From Cololabis saira (taxonomy: Eukaryota > Chordata > Actinopteri > Beloniformes > Belonidae), in assembly GCF_033807715.1 (NCBI RefSeq), contig NC_084587.1, positions 11,143,916-11,207,915 of the forward strand: a DNA stretch of 64,000 bases. The letters run 5' to 3'. Both the position numbers and the translations under genes were made by a program. Below the pieces are notes generated by a model that was given only the letters and a program-made list of their open reading frames with translations, was not told the origin of the DNA and made no database searches. Position 1 is the stretch's first letter, and each line of letters begins with the position of its first letter. Shown in pieces: positions 1-10,915 of the stretch.

Positions 1-271
1 AAGCCTTTTACCTGTGATCATTGTGGGAGGAGCTTCAGACAGCCATCAACTTTAAAACTCCATAAGCTCATCCACACAGAAGAAATCTGTGGTATTTGTG
101 ACCAATGTGGAAAGACGTTCAGACACTCCAGTAGTCTGAAACGTCATCTGCACACACACAGGAGAAAAGCCTTACATGTGCAAAGGGTGTAAAAATAATT
201 TTCGTTCAACAACAGCAGTTAAATGTCATCAAGCATCCTGCAAACACAGAGAAGAATCCACTGGTCTGTGA
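1..271 (+). pseudogene. C-terminal C2H2 zinc-finger gene fragment, frameshifted
   Basis: The window opens inside a Kruppel-type zinc-finger exon. Frame 1 gives one full finger (CDHCGRSF, then two His), a second finger (CDQCGKTF), and a stop at 190-192. The linker expected after the second finger (HTGEKPY) is instead found in another frame from base 161, followed by a third finger of C2HC type (CKGC, then His and Cys) and a stop at 269-271. The frame change sits in the short CA run at 150-160 and fits loss of one CA dinucleotide. Such proteins bind DNA in the nucleus as transcription regulators. Upstream exons are outside the window. A polyadenylation signal AATAAA at 440-445 fits its 3' UTR. 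It could be a sequencing error or a real allele that ends early. Confidence 0.75.
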
Positions 272-439
272 TTTGTTTCTGCTGCTCTAAGCCTCCGAAG
301 CTCCACGCCTTATGGAATTACGAGCTTTTGATGTATATTCATGTGTGTAAAACCTAAAAAAAAGAAAATGTTTTAATTATATTAAACTGAATTGAGCTCA
401 AAATGTAATGTTTTCTTTCGTCAGCAATTACACTTCTCA

Positions 440-445
440 AATAAA
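440..445 (+). terminator. Polyadenylation signal AATAAA downstream of the zinc-finger exon
   Basis: Canonical hexamer about 170 bases after the third-finger stop codon, in otherwise non-coding AT-rich sequence. Probably the 3' end of the zinc-finger gene. Confidence 0.4.
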
Positions 446-631
446 TCTCTTAAAGGGGACATGCAATTATCTTTATTAAGTCATGGAAGTGCAGCATTTG
501 TTGGTCTTTATACGAGTGTGGCTGTAATGTGATTGGCAGAATTAAAGTTAGAGGAAAAAACGAATGCTTTCCACTTGTGAATTGTGTCTTTCACAGTGAA
601 CCCACTGTATTATAATGCCAATTTGTGTGTA

Positions 632-2446
632 CCGTATTTTCGCGACCATAAGGCGCACTTTTTTTTTTTTTTTCCTCTTGTAAAATGTGCCGGGCGCCTT
701 TTGAAACGGTGCGCCGTGTCTATTACCTGAATTACGGTAATGTGAGGCCGGCCACCATGTGAATGGTAAAAAGAGAAGGGGGCGGGTTAAGCCCCAGTGA
801 GTTGCGACGTGAATGAGACCATCCACTGAGCTGTTTAAAGCGGAAACAGAAGATGAAGACTTTTAAGGATTTGCTTGATGTGTAAAGTGAAATAAAATAC
901 AATCAAACTAAGTTTTGCTCCGCTCTATTTAAATAAGCACACTTGTGTGTGTGTTCTGCAGCGCGCGTGTGTTTTGCATGTCAGAACCGAGCATACACCT
1001 GCCGTGGGTTTGCGGGGTCCGATCGCCGCATCCCCGGGACAGATCCGGCTGAAATCCCGCTGGTTGGTCCCCGGGAGCCCCTGCTATCAGTCAAGGTGCG
1101 CTCCTCCGGTCCCGGTCGGTCGGAACCGGTCACATTCCCCAGTTGAAGCCGCGGTGATGAGTGGAGCAGCGCCGCGCTGCTTACAGCCCGACTTCCTTGT
1201 TCCCAAAGCGGGGTCCGATTGACCTGGTTCCCACCCGCTTTGGGAGCAGAGATTTCAGGGGTCTGTCTCAGGTCAGATCAACTTCAACCTCCGAGATTTT
1301 TAGCGGAATCTGTCGGTTACAAACCCCGTTACCGGATCCCAACATGCGCGGGTGTGTTTCGCGCCGCGAACACACACATACTGGTTTATGTTGTGCTTGC
1401 CTGCTGCGCTGATGGACAGAAACGCTTGGTGATTTTTAAAAGAAAAACTTTGCATAAGACGTTTCCAGCCGGAGTCATTATAACGGCGAATGAAAAGGGG
1501 TGGCTGGAGACGGGATCCGCGCCGGGGAGAGACTGGGTCTGCGCCGGGGAAAGACTGGGTCTGCGCCGGGGGAAAGACTGGGTCTGCGCCGGGGAAAGAC
1601 TGGATCTGCGCCGGGGAAAGACTGGGTCTGCGCCGGGGGAAAGACTGGATCTGCGCCGGGGGAAAGACTGGGTCTGCGCCGGGGGAAAGACTGGATCTGC
1701 GCCGGGGAAAGACTGGATCTGCGCCGGGGAAAGACTGGGTCTGCGCCGGGGGAAAGACTGGATCTGCGCCGGGGAAAGACTGGGTCTGCGCCGGGGGAAA
1801 GACTGGGTCTGCGCCGGGGGAAAGACTGGGTCTGCGCCGGGGAAAGACTGGATCTGCGCCGGGGAGAGACGGGCTCTGCGCCGGGGAGAGACGGGCTCTG
1901 CGCCGGGGAGAGACGGGCTCTGCGCCGGGGAGAGACGGGCTCTGCGCGGTGGAGGATCCGCACAACGGGGTATGAAAAGTTTATTTACTGTTGTGCAGAA
2001 AGTGACTGACACCGAGGAAAGACGTTTCCAGCCGCAGTCATTATAAGGGCGAATGAAAAGGGGTAGCTGGATGAAGAGATGATGATCAAGTGGCTGAGAC
2101 ATGTCTGGAAATTCGGACTGGCGCAGCTGAACTAGCGGAGCTCTTTAATGCAGAAACAGAGGATGAGGACTTTGAAGGGTTTGATTAATGTAAAAACTGA
2201 AATAAAGTACAATCAAACTAAGTTTTGCTCCTGTCCTATTTTTAAATAAGCACACCTGTGTGCTTGTGGGTCTGTTCTGCAGCGTGAGTGTGTTTTCGGC
2301 GCGCCTGTGTGCAGCTCCGCGTCTCCGTGTCTGTGACTGCGCCTTTTGGGTCGGTGCGCCGTATGTATGTTTTAAAACCAAAAATTACACACAAAACGGA
2401 GGGTGCACCTTTTCACACAGTGCGCCTTATGGTCGTGAAAATACGG
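632..2446. mobile_element. TA-flanked DNA transposon with CCGTATTTTCGCGACC termini and internal minisatellite
   Basis: Both ends carry an inverted repeat that begins CCGTATTTTC(G/A)CGACCATA and continues as AGGCGCAC, flanked by TA on each side (630-631 and 2447-2448), as for Tc1/mariner/pogo-like insertions. The 1.8-kb body has no convincing transposase. It contains two internal direct repeats: about 827-960 against 2130-2290, and 1458-1509 against 2021-2071. A GC-rich minisatellite lies between the second pair. The segment 1190-1330 recurs, inverted, at the right edge of the window. A lone end of the same family lies at 60536. The element looks non-autonomous; its superfamily is inferred only from the TA target. 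Confidence 0.8.
1513..1950. repeat. Minisatellite of about 20 units, 21-22 bp each
   Basis: Units follow GGGGAAAGACTGGGTCTGCGCC with variation in G-run length (4 or 5), GGGTCT or GGATCT, and a final block of four GAGACGGGCTCT-type units. The variant types are interspersed, which suggests recent gain and loss of units. Because the length is near a multiple of 3 and stops are absent, all frames on both strands show long artefactual open frames. Confidence 0.95.
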
Positions 2447-2619
2447 TAAATGCTTTGTGCCAGATGTTGCATTGTCAACATAAATATACTGTAATTGTTA
2501 TTAGCTCTCATTTTTGTATCTCAGCAAAGGCTTGATGTATTTGCTGCTGATAGATTATATGAATTTAGGTTTATATACATTTAAATGAATTAAAATCTGT
2601 ATTAATTCATATATGATTA

Positions 2620-4048
2620 CAGTTTTTCTTGATTGCCTAAGCATGATTTTCAAAACAGGGCCCGTGGTTTCAAAACACTACACACAATTAGCACAACAAC
2701 ACACCAAATTAGCAAAACACTACAGATCCTTTGCAAAATTAAACACGCTTGTAAAAACTATACACTTCTTTTTAAAAACCACACTTTGTTACCATATGAA
2801 ACAAACACGTTTCACATTACTATACTCTGTTTGCACGAGTAACACTCTGCTGTGATAAACCTAATACACTTTTAGCACTTCTACGTCCCTATGATTAGAG
2901 TAGGCTACTATCAACAAAGTACAAATATACAGTTTTTCTTGATCGTTTTGGCCCATTTTTCCATTCACAGTTTACTTTTTCAAAACAGCTCACACAAAGC
3001 CCTTAACAGAAGCTGAAATAACCAAAACACTTTATGATGTTTGCAGAATGACACCACTTTCTCAAAACGTGTCACACATCCATCAAAACCAAACTTTTCC
3101 ATCAAAACCTAGAATTTTTTCTCAATTGAACATGTGTGTTTTCTCATTTATTTACTGTAACGATGGATAACAAAATTGAAACCACAGCTATCAATATCAA
3201 CTTTTGTTCAACACCCTCATAGTATTGACTATTTTACAACTGACAACATACTACAATTTGGGTTTTGTATTGAGCACTCTAACTTAGTTATATAACTTAG
3301 AAATATACTGTCACAGAGTATTTACAGTAAAATCAGAAAATGTGTATACAGTAAAATATTGTAGATCTGTTTTTGTATTGCTGAAGTTCCTGTCAACACC
3401 ATTGATTTACATTTGTTCTACTGTGTACAAAATGTCAAGATTCTGACAGAAAAATATTTATTGCAGTACTTGTCACATGCACATACTGTAAGCAATAAAA
3501 ATGACAGGGTTCAATATGCAGTACAACAAAGGTCAATTCTCAAAGAAAGTACTGTAAATGAAACACAATGAAATGAAACCCTGTAAATATGAAAAAAATA
3601 AAAATACAGGAAAATTACGCATTGTCGACACGGGCCTGACGATCAGGCCACATGTCCTCGTCCACGTCCCCCTCGATCCATGCTTGGTGTCAACTTCAAG
3701 CTATTGACCTCTTTGATAGGTTGAGGAATACTTGCTTTGTTTTGCAAAGAGAGTTCACACAGGTGCTGATAATTTTTAGAATTGAGAGAGCAGTTCCAAT
3801 TGGCTGCTACAAAGTGTCTGCAATGTGTTGCCATGGTAAATCAGTTATGTTTTGTGTCTCTTTGTGAGAAGTGTGTTAACTGTTTTGAAAAGTGTGTTAC
3901 AGTAAAAGTCAAAGAAAATTGTGTGAAAGCAATGAGAAATAGTTAACCGATTCGCCAGAGAGGACTCTTGCTGTGCAAAGAAGGTGTGAGCATTAGATAA
4001 AGTTGACCCATGATGTGCAAAATGTGTCAAAGCAATCGAGAAAAACTG
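2620..4048 (-). mobile_element. Tc1/mariner (IS630-like) element cluster, first copy, with transposase C-terminus on minus strand
   Basis: Left ends begin CAGTTTTTCTTGAT at 2620 and again at 2930; the right end (4046-4048, CTG then TA) is the inverted match. The inner left end at 2930 pairs best with the right end, so a 1.1-kb element seems to have landed in, or recombined with, another copy. On the minus strand 3680 down to 3615 reads a transposase C-terminus (GDVDEDMWPDRQARVDN then stop), the same tail as in the second copy at 5056-5135. The interior is AT-rich with many TTTTG/CACAC motifs and no intact catalytic domain. Confidence 0.7.
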
Positions 4049-4140
4049 TAGTCTTTCTCTGACTCTTGTGCTTGGAGACCAATGAGCTCACCTGCTGCTT
4101 TCTATAGTGTAGATACACCTGATTGGTGTGTCTACATTTA

Positions 4141-5769
4141 CAGTTTTTTATGATTGTTTACACACTAAAATAAAAATTTCCACACAATTTGCGAAATTCT
4201 ACTCCAAGGAGCAAAACATCTCCACAGATTTGCACAACATTACACACAATGTCTGCTTCACCCTTTTTGCAAAACATTACACACAGTTATTTGTAAAACT
4301 CTACACACATTTTCACACCTTAGACACAGATAAGGATTGTGAGGTTACTTTCTTGTCATTACAAAGCCCTGGATTGCCAATGACCACACTCATGAACAAA
4401 TTGGATAATCACATCCACCAGGTGTGGAAGCACACATGTGCAAAATTGAAAACGCAGCACTCAGGTGTGCTATAAAAGGCAGCAGGTGAGTTGTCTTCAA
4501 CAAAAATGGAAGGAGCTATAAGAAGAAGAAGAAGAGTGAGAATGAGAGGGGGAGCTCAAAGAGGAGATGAAGGAGGTAGAGGAAGAGGAGAAGGAGGTAG
4601 AGGAGAAGAAGGTAGAGGAAGAGGAGAAGAAGGACTTGAAGAGTTGATAGAACCTGAACAAAGAAGACGAGGACCAAATTTGACTCTTGAAATCCGTGCA
4701 ACACTTATTGACCATGTCATCAACCATGGACTGACACTGATGGAAGCTGGACAAAGAGTTCAACCTAATCTCAGCAAAAATACTGTTGCCTCAGTAATTC
4801 GGACATTTCGTTGAGAAAACAGGTAAGCTAACCACACTGTACATTGAAACTGAATCTTGCTATACTTATCATCAATATTGTTTACTATGACATTTGACAG
4901 TAGGCTGCATGTGTATTTTTTTAGATATATATTTTTTTTACATAGGATTGAGGGTCGAGGACACCAAGGTGGAAGGCGCCCTATGTTCACTCGTGCACAA
5001 GAGGCTGCCATTGTGAACATGGTTTTGACCAATAATTGTATTGTAATTGTATTGTGCCTTGCCAATGAAGACATAGCCTGTGATGTGGATGAAATCTTAT
5101 GGCCTCATCCAGCCAGACGGAGAGATGATGAATAGTTACAGTATTCTTTTTGCTATTGCAGTAGTTTTTTTTTCCAGAGTCAAAGTGTATGTACTTCATG
5201 CAGTAATTTTTATTTGTTTACGGATTGTATTTGTTTCATTGATTTCATTGTTGGTTGATTACTGTAACTGATTATGGTAAGAAATACTGTAAGTATTGAA
5301 ATAAATACTTGAAATATTCAGTCTGCAGCATCAGTGTTGTGCAGTGCTTGGTAAGTTTATAGTAGGCCTATTTGTGTACATTCTCCCTATATCTCAAACT
5401 AATCATGAAGAATGTTGTGGGTTTGTCACTATTTTTTTTTACATCTAAATTATCCCTTACATAACAATGTCTGGCCAAAAATCTAGCACATGCTATTTCT
5501 TAAAATTAGTTTTTTTACAAATGTGTTTTTTATTTATCACAGCAGTGTGAAACTGGCTGCAATAGAGTCTGATCATTGAGGACTGTGTTGGTTAAATGAA
5601 AACGAATAACATTTTCACAAATATGTGTATATGTTTTGACTGAAGTGTGTCATTTTGCAAACAATCTAGGACTTATACAAATTGAGTGTTGTGTTTGGAT
5701 AATTGTGATTATATTTTGAAAAAAAGATCCCAGTTTTCAAAATAGCGTGTAAACAATTGAAAAAAACTG
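4141..5769 (+). mobile_element. Tc1/mariner (IS630-like) element, second copy, internally deleted
   Basis: Inverted ends CAGTTTTTT...GATTGTTTACAC (4141) and the complement ending at 5769 are each flanked by TA. The element carries a transposase gene remnant. A further matching right end exists at 7690, and its subterminal sequence (TTACACACTAAAAT) resembles the 4141 end even more closely, so the original element may have run 4141-7690 with a Harbinger insertion inside. Confidence 0.7.
4506..5135 (+). pseudogene. IS630-like transposase remnant lacking its catalytic core
   Basis: A first exon-like frame from ATG 4506 encodes an Arg/Gly-rich head and a helix-turn-helix-like region (LTLMEAGQRVQPNLSKNTVAS). 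A TGA at 4812-4814 breaks it just before an ENR motif. A likely intron (donor GTAAGC near 4823, acceptor CATAG near 4946) leads to a second piece with RRPMFTRAQEAAIVNMVL, which then jumps straight to the family C-terminus (IACDVDEILWPHPARRRD, stop about 5135). The DDE catalytic domain that should lie between is missing, so the protein cannot transpose DNA. Family assignment rests on recalled fish IS630/Tc1-type transposases. Confidence 0.65.
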
Positions 5770-5795
5770 TAAGCAAACAAGTGTTTGCACACCTG

Positions 5796-7407
5796 GGGCC
5801 CGTTTCACAAAGCAGGTTTAGTGAGAACTCTGAGTCTGTTAACCCTGAAATGAGGGAAACTCTGAGTTTTCCGTTTCACAAAGGGAGGTAACTCAAACCA
5901 GAGAAAGAGGGTTAACTCTAGCCTGTTTCACAAAGAGAGGTAACTTAAGCTCTCGGTCAGTTACCGTAGTAACAGACGCTCTGAATCTAACCTGGTCGGG
6001 ACCAGGTTTATTTCAGCGAACCTGGAGTTTCTCTCCGTCTCCTCCCTCAGTGGCGTCAATTCAGCCAATGGGTCTTTACGCAATACACATCTGTTTTCTG
6101 CACCACGGACAGCAAGCGGCAGAGTTAGAGAGCAGAAAAGGCGTATCTGACAAACGCAACGTATTTTATTCACTATGTCAGTGCAACAATATCACAGGGA
6201 CATCCCAGTTTAACTTCAAACAGTTAAAGTCCAAATGCAAAAAGGAGAGGGAGAGTAAAAAAAAGTCAAATATTTCCCTTAAACAGATGTATAAGAGGAT
6301 TTATATCTTACTTTGAGATGAACTTGCATAATTAATCCATCAGTGGCTAACAGCCTCGTTAATATATTCTGGACCCATCACTTGCCTTCTTTCTTTTTTT
6401 TTTATTGCGTGGTTGTCTGCTTCATTTTAATTTTTGTAAGTTAGTAACACCGCAGAGCGCACTTTTTTTTAACTTTATTTAAAACTTTATTTAAAAGTTC
6501 CAATTACAGTCAGAACATTGACCGTGGACAGTCAGGCATCAAGGAATTAAATAAACAAATACAGTATGAGACATAAAGTGGATGAAGGGCATAAGTCATT
6601 ACATAAGTAACATAAATATAATAAAATAAATCAATTTAAATAAAAAGAAAGAAAATGGCAGGACATATATTATATCTGCAGAGCGCACTAAAAACGAGAT
6701 TGATAGTGACCACTGTCGTCAGGGACGCTGGGACATTTCAAGATATGAGGGGGGAGGGGGGGGGGGGTACAAGTGTTGGGATAGATAATACCTACTGAAA
6801 TCCATCATGTTGTTCTGATATGCATTTGTAGTTATTTTATATGTATGAAGTAATAGAATACATTAATACAAATAGATACAGAGTAATTCCATAAATGTAT
6901 TTAAAAAAAAAAACATTTACATTCTCCCCTGAAGCCGAGGTGTGGCAGCTGCCGTACCCAATTGACGGCCCTGATCTAATTGACAATAAAATTTCATTTT
7001 TTTTTTTTCAAAATATGCTCTCATACTCGCCATATGCACGTATTAACGCTTCTAACTCCAGTGGCGTGAAGTATGTGGATCTTGAGATGCAAACTAACGT
7101 TTCCTCAAAGGGATTTTGTAAATTGAAAAGATAAATAAAGTTAAAAAGAAAAAAAAGAAAAAGTATGTCGCTCTTTTGTGTCGCCGGTTGCCATGGTGAA
7201 TCCTTGTATCAGCGATCTACTGATGCTGGCTTTTGATTTCCCTCACGCTCGCGCTTAACTCCCGGTGAAACTACTTAGAGTTGAGTAAATTACCTCAAAT
7301 CCGCTGTTCTGGAACCGGAAAATCAGAGTTTCCGATCTCAGAGTAGATCAACTAAGAGTTCAGGATTAGACTCAGAGTTTGTTGAACCTGCTTTGTGAAA
7401 CGGACCC
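5796..7407. mobile_element. PIF/Harbinger-type non-autonomous element
   Basis: Termini GGGCCCGTTTCACAAAGCAG (left) and its near-perfect complement (right, ending CGGACCC) are flanked by a 3-bp duplication CTG at 5793-5795 and 7408-7410, matching the CWG/TWA targets of Harbinger. Subterminal GTTTCACAAAG motifs repeat at 5872 and 5929. No intact transposase is visible. It sits in the mariner-like sequence that resumes at 7411, and itself carries a 214-bp retro-insertion. Confidence 0.8.
6464..6677 (-). mobile_element. Short retro-insertion with 12-bp target-site duplication
   Basis: The 12-bp sequence GCAGAGCGCACT occurs at 6452-6463 and 6678-6689. The left side of the insert starts with a T-run, i.e. 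a poly(A) tail on the minus strand, so it inserted by target-primed reverse transcription. The 214-bp body is AT-rich and I do not recognise its source (5'-truncated LINE tail, SINE or processed transcript). Confidence 0.7.
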
Positions 7408-7410
7408 CTG

Positions 7411-7690
7411 ATGACTGTGTTGAACCAACTGGTTGGACGGTGTGCTAATTTGACAGTCAGTGCTTTGGTATTGCAAAGAAGTGACTTTATGATAGATTTT
7501 TGTGTCTAATGTACGTTTAGTGTGTTTAGTGTTTTGAAAATCACTGTGTGTAGAGTTTTGCAACAAGTGTGAGGTTGACAATGTGCTTATAGTTGTGCAA
7601 ATATGGGCTGATGTTTTGCTTCTTGAGTGTAAGGTTTTGCTAATAGTGTACTACTTTTAATTTTAGTGTGTAAGCAATCGAAAAAAACTG
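7411..7690. mobile_element. Right-hand arm of a Tc1/mariner-like element
   Basis: After the Harbinger insertion the mariner-like AT-rich sequence resumes and ends in the inverted terminal motif (GCAATCGAAAAAAACTG, then TA at 7691-7692). Its inner sequence mirrors the left end at 4141. No coding sequence is seen. Confidence 0.65.
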
Positions 7691-8129
7691 TAATAGGCAA
7701 AGCAAGAGTATTTGTATGACACATTTCAGCAATAAGGCAAGTCAAGGTACTTTATGTCATGAAAAAAAACTAAAGAGAAAGAATAAAGAATATAAGTTAC
7801 AGTGCAGTGGCATAAGAAAGTGTAGTACTGACTATAGTGGCTGATAATGACCCCCAATTGATCAATCAACCGGCAGGCTAAGCATGGGAGATACTAAAAC
7901 TGTCCGACGCGCACATTAATATAATAATCCACTGTCCAAACAATAAACTCAAGTTTAAAAAGGGTTTACTATTTCGGTGCATCAATTATCACAATACAAT
8001 CAAATACTTGTAATAAATATGTGCAAAATAGCTTGAACAATTTTTGATGGTGATGTTTTTTTTTATTGTGTTTAATGTGCTTGAAGTTTCAGTTGATATG
8101 AACTGGATGAATTTTCTATAAAGTAAATG

Positions 8130-9160
8130 TAAATTAAAGCTGCAAGCAGCGATGAATGGGCCCTCGCACTCACGGCCACCGCCCCCATAAGCATATCAGA
8201 AATGACACCACCCACGACTTCCTATGTCAAACCATATATACTATAAGATATAGCAGAAAAAAGGGACAACCAATCAGAAGAAGGGGCGGGGCTAATTCAG
8301 GCCAATGAAGGTCAAGGACTCCATACAGAATCTGATGACACCACCCACGACTCTCTATGTCAAACCATTCAAAAGTTATAGCAGAAAATCGGGACAACCA
8401 ATCAGAAGAAGGGGCGGGGCTAATTTTCACCAATTATGGTCAAGGACTCAATACCGAGTCCCATGACACCACCCACGACTCTTTATGTCAAACCTTTCAA
8501 AAGTTATGGCAGAGAAAAGTATTCAAGGGGGCGCTGTAAGCCGTTAGGCCACGCCCATTAATGCAAACCATCAAATATCAAATTTATCGCCAGGCCTGGC
8601 TTGCATGCAAAATTTGGTGACTTTTGGAGAACTATCAAATATGGACCAATCAGATGAAGGGGGGCACGCTTTTTGGCGTCTAGCGTCGCCACGGTAACAC
8701 TTTTGAAAGAGAAAAGTAATGCGCGTAGTTGCAAGATGAAGACGCACATTTTGATGTATAACACACCTGGGTGCACGTTACGGTTCGGGCCGTATTAATT
8801 GCCGAAAGAATGGCATAAATTGCGCCAAAATTACACAATTAATTCAAAATGGCCGACTTCCTGTTCGGTTTTGGCCATGGCGCCAAGAGACTTTTCTTTA
8901 AGTTGCAACATGATACAGGTGTGTACCGATTTTCGTGCATGTACGTCAAACTGTATTGTGGGGCTTGAGGCACAAAGTTTTCCGGGGGGCGCTGTTGAGC
9001 CATTTTGCCACGCCCATTAATGTAAACCATGAAATATCAAATTTATTGCCAGGCCTTGCATGCAAAATTTGGTGACTTTTGGGGAACTATCAAATATGCA
9101 CCAATCAGATGAAGGGGGGCGCACTTTTTGGCGTCGAGTGTTACGCTTACAAATCCAGTG
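8130..9160. repeat. Teleost dispersed repeat starting GCTGCAAGCAGCGATGAA, with internal tandem units
   Basis: The head motif at about 8139 is a very common fish interspersed repeat. A unit of about 130 bp (GACACCACCCACGAC ... CAATCAGAAGAAGGGGCGG) occurs three times from about 8200, the third one incomplete. A second module (GGGGGCGCTGT...CCACGCCCATTAATG...CAATCAGATGAAGGGGGG) occurs at 8528-8690 and 8985-9140. No protein-coding frame is convincing and the mobilising class is unknown to me. Confidence 0.65.
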
Positions 9161-9164
9161 AGTT

Positions 9165-9240
9165 TTTTTTTTTTTTTTTGGGGGGGGGGGTGACATCCAC
9201 TCGAGCACTGGAAATCTGCAAGAAAAACCACAAACGAAAG
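9165..9240 (-). mobile_element. Short fragment of the L1-family 3' region
   Basis: T-run, G-run, TGACATCCACT, then GCACTGGAAATCTGCAA repeats the module at 10375-10470 and 25290-25390, with a deletion of about 45 bp in the middle. A degraded or deleted copy. Confidence 0.6.
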
Positions 9241-9277
9241 TCTTTACAGTTCTTTAAATCAAACGCTGGTTAACAAT

Positions 9278-9890
9278 AAGGCCACGTTTACAAAAACGGA
9301 TATTTCCCCCTCTACGTTTTGAAAAATATCCTCGTTTACACGAACCCGCATGAATACGCTGTTAAGGTGCTATGAGCATCCAAACCTGCAGGGGGCAGTG
9401 TAACGAGAAGCGTAAAGTCATGCTAGCCAATCAGAATCCTGGAAAAAAACGTCAACAAATGACACGTGTGAAGCCTGAATAATATGGTTCCGCGTTAAAT
9501 CGACGGCGTAGCCTACGTACGGTGCGCGTCGCCGCGTACCCTACGCCGTAGGCTCTGCGTTGGTGTAACGCGGAACCATAAATCAGCCTTGACTGCCAGT
9601 TACTTCCAAGACGGAACGAGAGTCTTTCGTTTGGAGTGACAGAGAAGTGGAGTTACTTTTAAGTGTGACTTTAGAATGTAAAACAGGTAAAATACAAGAA
9701 AATATTGACGGTGGCCAAACAAATTGTAAACACAGGTCGCACAAATGACGCTGGTGACGTTTCTGTTGCATAATGTGACGTTTTGAAGCCTAAATCTCCG
9801 TTTACAAGCAAACGTGAAACTGAGTTTTTGAAAATCTCAACTTTGGCCGGAGTTTTCAGAAATGATCGTTTTTGGTGACTTTGAGCTTCA
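9278..9890. mobile_element. DNA transposon-like repeat (GGCCACGTTTACAAAAACGG) with nested short element
   Basis: The start GGCCACGTTTACAAAAACGG and end (CGTTTACAAGCAAACG...AAATGATCGTTTTTGG) follow a familiar fish element based on CGTTTACA motifs. A palindromic module (GGTTCCGCGTTAAATCGACG ... CGTTGGTGTAACGCGGAACC, then ATAAATCAGCC) lies inside at about 9486-9592. A partial copy of the outer element occurs at 12862-13010. Confidence 0.55.
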
Positions 9891-9934
9891 CCTTTTTGGG
9901 AACTCCTGCATCTGGGTCCTACTCCAACCGCACC

Positions 9935-10197
9935 GTGACATGCTCAAAGCCCGGGACACTGCTTATAGGTCAGGTGACTGACATACAGTAATGCCCGCAG
10001 AGATCTAAAAAAGGGAATAAGACTGGCCGAACTCATGTACAAACAACGCATCGAGGAGCACTTCAAAAACAACGACCCGCAGAACATGTGGAAAGGCCTT
10101 AGGATCATGGCACACTGCCGACACCAACCAGCATATCAACAGGGATCCCTTCCTGACATCTTAAACAGCTTCTTCTCGAGATTCGACACCACTACTG
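9935..10197 (+). mobile_element. Rex1/CR1-like LINE fragment (ORF2 segment before the reverse transcriptase)
   Basis: Broken frames read MLKARDTAYRSGD, then IRLAELMYKQRIEEHF, NDPQNMWKGLRIM and LPDILNSFFSRFDTT, which is the segment linking endonuclease and reverse transcriptase in Rex1/CR1-like fish LINEs. Stops and frame changes show it is dead. It is cut off at the right by an L1 insertion and the start of the duplicated SCPP block. Confidence 0.6.
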
Positions 10198-10211
10198 TTA
10201 CTGTCACTGTT

Positions 10212-10666
10212 TTTTTTTTGTTTTTTTTTCACACATATTAATGATTGATACCATGATGGTAGAAACCAAAAGTATATATATGTGCATTATTACTATATTT
10301 AATATATATACATATATATACGCATACATATGCGTACACATACATAAATATACACATACAAACCCAGTGATTTATTTTTTTTTTTTTTTTTGGGGGGGGG
10401 GTGACATCCACTGCCAATCCAGGAAGCAGGAACACACGGAAACATGCGTCAAGCACTGGAAATCTGCAACAAAAAACCACAAACAAAGCACGAAACCGGC
10501 ACGGAGCCATCCAAAACATGAACAGCAATCGACCTAAATCTTGAGATCTGATCGCAGTCTGAGCTAAGCTACCGCTACCTAACCCCAAAAACTAGAGAGC
10601 CAGCATGCAGGTGAACAAGCCAGTGTGTATGTCTATGTGTGTGTGTGTGTATGTATATGATCATGC

Positions 10667-10709
<43 letters not shown>

Positions 10710-10724
10710 CATGTGACTAAATGA

Positions 10725-10798
<74 letters not shown>

Positions 10799-10915
10799 TA
10801 ATAAACCAAACAAAGCTCAACCTGAAGTGTATCTATAGTGGGGGAGGGGGGGGAGCAACCCCGCCACCCGCGAGACCAGAGGCCGACACGGAAGAGCCCG
10901 GAACCCAGGCCACCG
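10212..10915 (-). mobile_element. 5'-truncated L1-type LINE tail with 15-bp target-site duplication
   Basis: The direct repeat GTTACTGTCACTGTT flanks it at 10197-10211 and 10916-10930. The T-run on the left is the poly(A) tail on the minus strand. The body matches the 3' part of the larger insertion at 25107-27548, including the G-run, the CACTGCCAATCCAGGAAGC segment and the (TG)n tract. Confidence 0.85.
10665..10797. repeat. (GT)n microsatellites within the L1 tail
   Basis: Two long GT tracts, about 10669-10706 and 10729-10797, separated by a short spacer. The homologous tracts at 25581-25615 and 25679-25758 show the repeat is part of the LINE 3' region. Confidence 0.95.

Noticed and set aside
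1219..2046. Long open frames on both strands (up to 275 codons)
   Set aside because: They run through the 21-22-bp GC-rich minisatellite, which lacks stops in every frame; repeated residues only reflect the repeat.
4497..4763. Ser/Phe-rich minus-strand frame
   Set aside because: Shadow of the purine-rich Arg/Gly-coding head of the transposase on the plus strand.
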